This document shows positions 59,561 through 64,000 of a stretch of DNA of 64,000 bases, one piece after another; the stretch's first letter is position 1, and the number at the start of each line of letters is the position of its first letter. The notes beneath the pieces were generated by a model that ran no database searches, was not told the origin of the DNA, and saw nothing but the letters and a program-made list of their open reading frames with translations. Source of the DNA: Prorocentrum cordatum (taxonomy: Eukaryota; Sar; Dinophyceae; Prorocentrales; Prorocentraceae); the NCBI GenBank assembly GCA_963575745.1, contig CAUYUJ010003647.1, positions 78,999-142,998 on the forward strand. The letters run 5' to 3'. Made by a program: the position numbers and the translations under genes.

Positions 59561-62151
59561 TTTTTCCCGACCATCCTGTGGTGTTGGGTCCTCGTTTCGA
59601 AGAGACGGTCCCCGCGTCCTCCTCTCCTCTCCTCTCCTCTCCTCTCTCTCTCCTCTCCTCCTCTCCTCTCCTCCTCTCTCTCCTCCCTCCTCCTCCTCCC
59701 TCCTCTCCTCCCCCTCTTCCTTGCGTTTCGCCCACCCAGTACAGCGTTTCGTAGCCCCATAGGAGCTCCGCCGAAGGCCCCAGTGCTGCCGCCCGCATGC
59801 GTCACCCACACCCAATTCGGCACACCCCTCACACGTTTCGTGGCCCCATAAGGAGCTCCGCCGAAGGCCCCAGTGCTGCCGCCCGCATGCGTCACCCACA
59901 CCCAATTCGGCACACCCCTCACACGTTTCGTGGCCCCATAGGGAGCTCCGCCGAAGGCCCCAGTGCTGCCGCCCGCATGCGTCACCCACACCCAATTCGG
60001 CACACCCCTCACACGCTTCGTGGCCCCATAGGGCTCCGCCGAAGTGCGTCACGGGCACACCCCTCACACGTTTCGTGGCCCATAGGGAGCGAAGGCCCCA
60101 GTGCCCGCGCCCGCATGCGTCACCCACACCCATTTCGGCACACCCCTCACACGTTTCGTGGCTCCATAGGGAGCTCCACCGAAGGCCCCAGTGCTGCCGC
60201 CCGCATGCGTCACCCACACCCATTCGGCACACCCCTCACACGTTTCGTGGCCCCATAGGAGCTCCGCCGAAGGCCCCAGTGCTGCCGCCCGCATGCGTCA
60301 CCCACACACAATTCGGCACACCCCTCACACGTTTCGTGGCCCCATAGGAGCTCCGCCGAAGGCCCCAGTGCTGCCGCCCGCATGCGTCACCCACACCCAA
60401 TTCGGCACACCCCTCACACGTTTCGTGGCCCCATAGGAGCTCCGCCGAAGGCCCCAGTGCTGCCGCCCGCATGCGTCACCCACACCCAATTCGGCACACC
60501 CCTCACACGTTTCGTGGCCCCATAGGAGCTCCGCCGAAGGCCCCAGTGCTGCCGCCCGCATGCGTCACCCACACCCAATTCGGCACACCCCTCACACGTT
60601 TCGTGGCCCCATAGGAGCTCCTAGCATGCGTCACGTCACACGGTGGCCCATAGGGAGCTCCGCCGAAGGCCCCAGTGCCGCCCGCATGCGTCACCCACAC
60701 CCAATTCGGCACACCCCTCACACGTTTCGTGGCCCCATAGGAGCTCCGCCGAAGGCCCCAGTGCTGCCGCCCGCATGCGTCACCCACACCCAATTCGGCA
60801 CACCCCTCACACGTTTCGTGGCCCCATAGGAGCTCCGCCGAAGGCCCCAGTGCTGCCGCCCGCATGCGTCACGCACACCCAATTCGGCACACCCCTCACA
60901 CGTTTCGTGGCCCCATAGGGAGCTCCGCCGAAGGCCCCAGTGCTGCCGCCCGCAATGCGTGCACACCCAATTCACGCACACCCAATTCGGCACACCCCTC
61001 ACACGTTTCGTGGCCCCATAGGGAGCTCCGCCGAAGGCCCCAGTGCTGCCGCCCGCATGCGTCACGCACACCCAATTCGGCACACCCCTCACACGTTTCG
61101 TGGCCCCAAGGGAGCTCCGCCGAAGGCCCCAGTGCTGCCGCCCGCATGCGTCACCCACACCCAATTCGGCACACCCCTCACACGTTTCGTGACCCCATAG
61201 GGAGCTCCACCGAAGGCCCCAGAATGCTGCGTTTCGGCATCACACGTTTCGTGGCCCCATAGGGAGCTCCGCCAAAGGCCCCAGTGCTGCCGCCCGCATG
61301 CGTCCCGCACACCCATTTCGGCACACCCCTCACACGTTTCGTGGCCCCATTCGTGCTGCCGCCCGCATGCGTCCCGCACACCCATTTCGGCACACCCCTC
61401 ACGCGTTTCGTGGCCCCATAGGGAATGCGTCCCGCACACCCATTTCGGCATACCCTTCACACGTTCCGTGGCCCCATAGGGAGCTCCACCGAAGGCCCCA
61501 GTGGGTGTGCCCGCATGCGTCCCAAACATCCATTTCGGCACACCCCTCACGCGTTTCGTGACCCCTCACACGTTTCGTGGTCCCATAGGGAGCTCCACCG
61601 AAGGCCCCAGTGGGTGTGCCCGCATGCGTCCCGCATACCCATTTCGGCACACCCCTCACGCGTTTCGTGACCCCTCACACGTTTCGTGGTCCCATAGGGA
61701 GCTCCACCGAAGGCCCCAGTGGGTGTGCCCGCATGCGTCCCGCACACCCATTTCGGCACACCCCTCGCACGTTTCGTGGCCCCGTAGAGGGGCTCCACCG
61801 AAGGTCCCAGAGCTGCCGCCCGCATGCGTCCCGCACACCCATTTCGGCATACCCTTCACACGTTTCGTGGCCCCAAGAGAGCTCCGCCGAAGGCCCCAGT
61901 GGGTGTGCCCGCATGCGTCCCGCACACTCATTTCGGCACACCCCTCACGCGTTTCGTGACCCCTCGCACGTTTTGTGGTCCCATAAGGGGGCTCCACCGA
62001 AGGCCCCAGTGGGTGTGCCCGCATGCGTCCCGCACACCCATTTCGGCACACCCCTCGTACGTTTCGTGGCCCCGTAGGGGGCTCCACCGAAGAAGATATT
62101 CACAACTGCAGTACTTACAATTGCATATGGTTGGGTCCTTCGCCAGGATAA
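59561..62151 (-). mobile_element. Modular repeat element L90, copy 4 (largest)
   Basis: Minus-strand order: leader 62151-62090 (TTATCCTGGCGAAGGACCC, the same 19 bases as copy 1), about 30 units of roughly 90 bp (62090-59740), a GAGGAGAG purine tract (59735-59625) and a tail ending GGTCGGGAAAAA at 59561. Units near the leader end have GGGTGTGCCCGCATGCGTCC. Those nearer the tail have GCTGCCGCCCGCATGCGTCA, so the array has two subfamilies arranged in blocks. Confidence 0.78.
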
Positions 62152-62815
62152 GTTTATGGATTTTCCGCTCACTTGGTTCACAGTTGTTTTGGTTCTGGTT
62201 CAGTTATTTGTATCGCTGTGCGTTGTCGATGCTGGCAGAAGAGGGTAGCGGCCCAAAACGAGAGAGAGAGCGAGAGACACAGACCGTCGGTTCAGCTAAT
62301 AAAGCCAGCCATCCACCACCAGAGGAACACTGAAAGGCCACCCCCCAGGATCCCATTGCTGGCTGAGAACGGCGATAATGGCAGAGACCTTAAACTGGTG
62401 ACTGGCCACCAAAGCTTGAAGTTCGGGCTGAGACTTCTGATTCTAGGTCCTTAAAGCACTTCTCCACCTCCTCCTCCTTCTCCTTCTCCTCCTCCTCCTC
62501 CTGCCCCCGCCCCCTGACATCTATACAGACAAACACCTACACACACCACGTCGACAGTCAATGGTCTTCATGTGTTTGACCAGCCAAACATATGTTTTAC
62601 CATGCCCGTTAACTTGCCCGTATTTATGTTCGGGGGAGATGTGGTATTCAAACATCGCGCAACATTGGATGTATTGGGCCTTATTGTAAGCGGTTCGGTT
62701 CCACATTACACTCGCTACGCGCTCTGGGGGGGTCACAGGGGGGTCATTGGCCCCTGGGGTATATTGCTCATCATGACCCTCCCGTGGAGCGCCTCGAGCC
62801 TGAGGGGGGGGGGAC
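62152..62815. other. Intergenic DNA, no gene recognised
   Basis: 62350-62455 contains GATAATGGCAGAGACC, GACTGGCCACCAAAGCTTGA and AGTTCGGGCTGAGACT, which recur at 63615-63845. A TCTCC tract lies at 62462-62505. No domain in any frame. Confidence 0.5.
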
Positions 62816-62819
62816 GGGG

Positions 62820-63057
62820 GCTGCTGCTGCTGCTGATGATGATGATGCTGCTTATGATGATGATGGTGATGATGCTGATGATAATGATGATGATGATCAT
62901 GATGATGCTGATGATGAAGATGATGATGATGACGGTGACGACGATGGTGATGATGATGATGATCATCATCATCATCATGATGAGGATGATCATGCTGATG
63001 CTGATGCTGATGCTGATGCTGATGCTGATGCTGATGCTGATGCTGATGATGTCGGTG

Positions 63058-63089
<32 letters not shown>

Positions 63090-63530
63090 GATGATGATGC
63101 TGATGGTGCTGCTGCTGATGACGATGATGGTGGTGATGGTGATTGTGATGGTGATGATGGTGATGAGGACGGCGACGATGACGAGGAGGACGACGACGAC
63201 GACGACGGCGACGATGATATCCTGATGGTGATGACGATTATGACAGTGATTTTGACGGTGATGGTGATGGTGATTGCGCGGTTGATGTGATGATGGTGAC
63301 TTGATGTTGACGATGACGATGATGATGAGGAGGAGGAGGAGGTTGAGGATGAGGATGCTGATGAATGTGACAATGATGATGATCATGGTGATGATGATGA
63401 TAATGAAGATGATGATGACGGTGGTGATGATGATGGTAATGGTGATGGTTCTGGCGATGGTGGTGCTAATGCTGTCGATGGTGATGATCATTGTGATGCT
63501 GACGCTGATTATGGTGCTGATGATGATGAC
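62820..63530. repeat. GAT/GCT trinucleotide tract
   Basis: About 700 bp of GAT with GCT, GGT and GAC variants. Frames are poly-Asp, poly-Met or poly-Ile and not genes. Confidence 0.97.
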
Positions 63531-63532
63531 AG

Positions 63533-63605
63533 GGAGGGAGAGAGAGAGAGAGAGAGAGACCAGGAGAGACGAGATGAAAAGAGAGAGAGAGAGAGAGAGA
63601 GGGTG
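63533..63605. repeat. GA dinucleotide tract
   Basis: GAGAGA with short breaks, directly after the GAT tract. Confidence 0.95.
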
Positions 63606-63611
63606 ATACAG

Positions 63612-63850
63612 AAAGGCATCTTAGAAGTTATGCCTGAGACTGGCCACCAAATCTTGAAGTTCTACCTGGGACGGGTGATGATGGCAGAGACCAGCAATTA
63701 GATTTCGAAGTTATATCTAAGATTTGTGACTAGAACGTGAAGTTCTACCTCCTGAGACTGGCCACCAAAGCTTGAAGTTCGAGTTGAGACAGGGGGTAAT
63801 GGCAGAGACCAGCGACCACAAATTGAAATTCGACCCAAGGCTGGTGACTT
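63612..63850. repeat. Tandem repeat with CTGGCCACCAAAGCTTGAAG
   Basis: Phrases GACTGGCCACCAAATCTTGA and GACTGGCCACCAAAGCTTGA lie 120 bp apart, with GGCAGAGACCAGC in each unit. The same sequence occurs once at 62370-62450. From 63850 to the end no gene is recognised. Confidence 0.8.
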
Positions 63851-64000
63851 CGCATCTTATTCCTCCTCCCCCTCCTTCTCCCCCACCCCTTATCCACGTA
63901 TGCATGGGCATTTTCTGAAGATTCAGCGATATTCGGTGTGCCAGTCGTACCAACATCGGGCGCAACATCTGTAACTCGGACACAGCATAAGTGAGCGAGT

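Noticed and set aside
4500-62175. Target-site duplications flanking the four L90 copies
   Set aside because: I compared 15-20 bases on each side of all four copies and saw no convincing direct repeat. A-rich flanks give only trivial matches.

Overview
The window reads as dinoflagellate nuclear DNA. The base composition is mixed but mostly GC-rich. Trinucleotide and tetranucleotide tracts hundreds of bases long (GAT, GTC, GGA, GTAT) recur throughout, and most of the rest is dispersed and tandem repeats. Recognisable coding sequence is almost all retroelement-derived, with YVDN-type reverse transcriptase and RNase H domains of the sort seen in dinoflagellates. A near match (15 of 16 bases) to the 3' part of the dinoflagellate spliced leader lies just upstream of a degraded LINE. 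Four short islands resemble pentatricopeptide (PPR) motifs, a family that is very large in dinoflagellates. No complete host gene, rRNA, tRNA or CRISPR array could be supported. The genus cannot be decided from the sequence.

Layout. 1-4.4 kb: GC-rich DNA, a GT microsatellite broken by a 100-N assembly gap, and long GAT/GGT tracts with one PPR-like island. 4.5-6.0 kb: first copy of a modular repeat element (here called element L90: leader, 90-bp array, purine tract, fixed tail). 6.1-9.2 kb: minisatellites, a second PPR-like island and an 11-bp satellite. 9.3-13.4 kb: remains of LINE-type retrotransposons on both strands, including a coiled-coil ORF1-like region, an apurinic-type endonuclease and RNase H, with the reverse transcriptase missing. 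13.4-20.9 kb: foldback and MITE-like repeats, a third PPR-like island, GTAT and GAT tracts. 20.97-21.73 kb: second L90 copy (minus strand). 21.7-30.3 kb: mostly unassignable DNA, a MITE-like repeat, a 1.1-kb GAT tract, a fourth PPR-like island and a nested foldback. 30.3-36.0 kb: two direct units and one inverted partial unit of another compound repeat, one of which carries a broken RNase H gene. 36.2-36.7 kb: third L90 copy. 36.7-48.2 kb: minisatellites, very long polypurine tracts, a perfect-looking foldback, two MITE-like families and a 0.5-kb dispersed duplication. 48.3-57.4 kb: a ~130-bp tandem array interrupted by a 6.67-kb tyrosine-recombinase retrotransposon. 57.4-64 kb: a second copy of the dispersed duplication, the largest L90 copy (minus strand) and GAT/GA tracts.

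The best-supported new system is the retrotransposon at 50562-57234. It has the split-direct-repeat order A1 - coding region - B1 - A2 - B2 (90-bp A repeats, 129-bp B repeats). It encodes gag-like protein, reverse transcriptase, RNase H, a tyrosine recombinase and a possible methylase-like C-terminus. The tandem array it sits in supplies a natural empty site, which shows insertion without target-site duplication. The second is element L90: four copies in 64 kb, in both orientations, always with the same module order but with 5 to about 30 internal 90-bp units and the same 3' end (GGGAAAA). Both are read directly from the sequence. Their mechanisms are inference.
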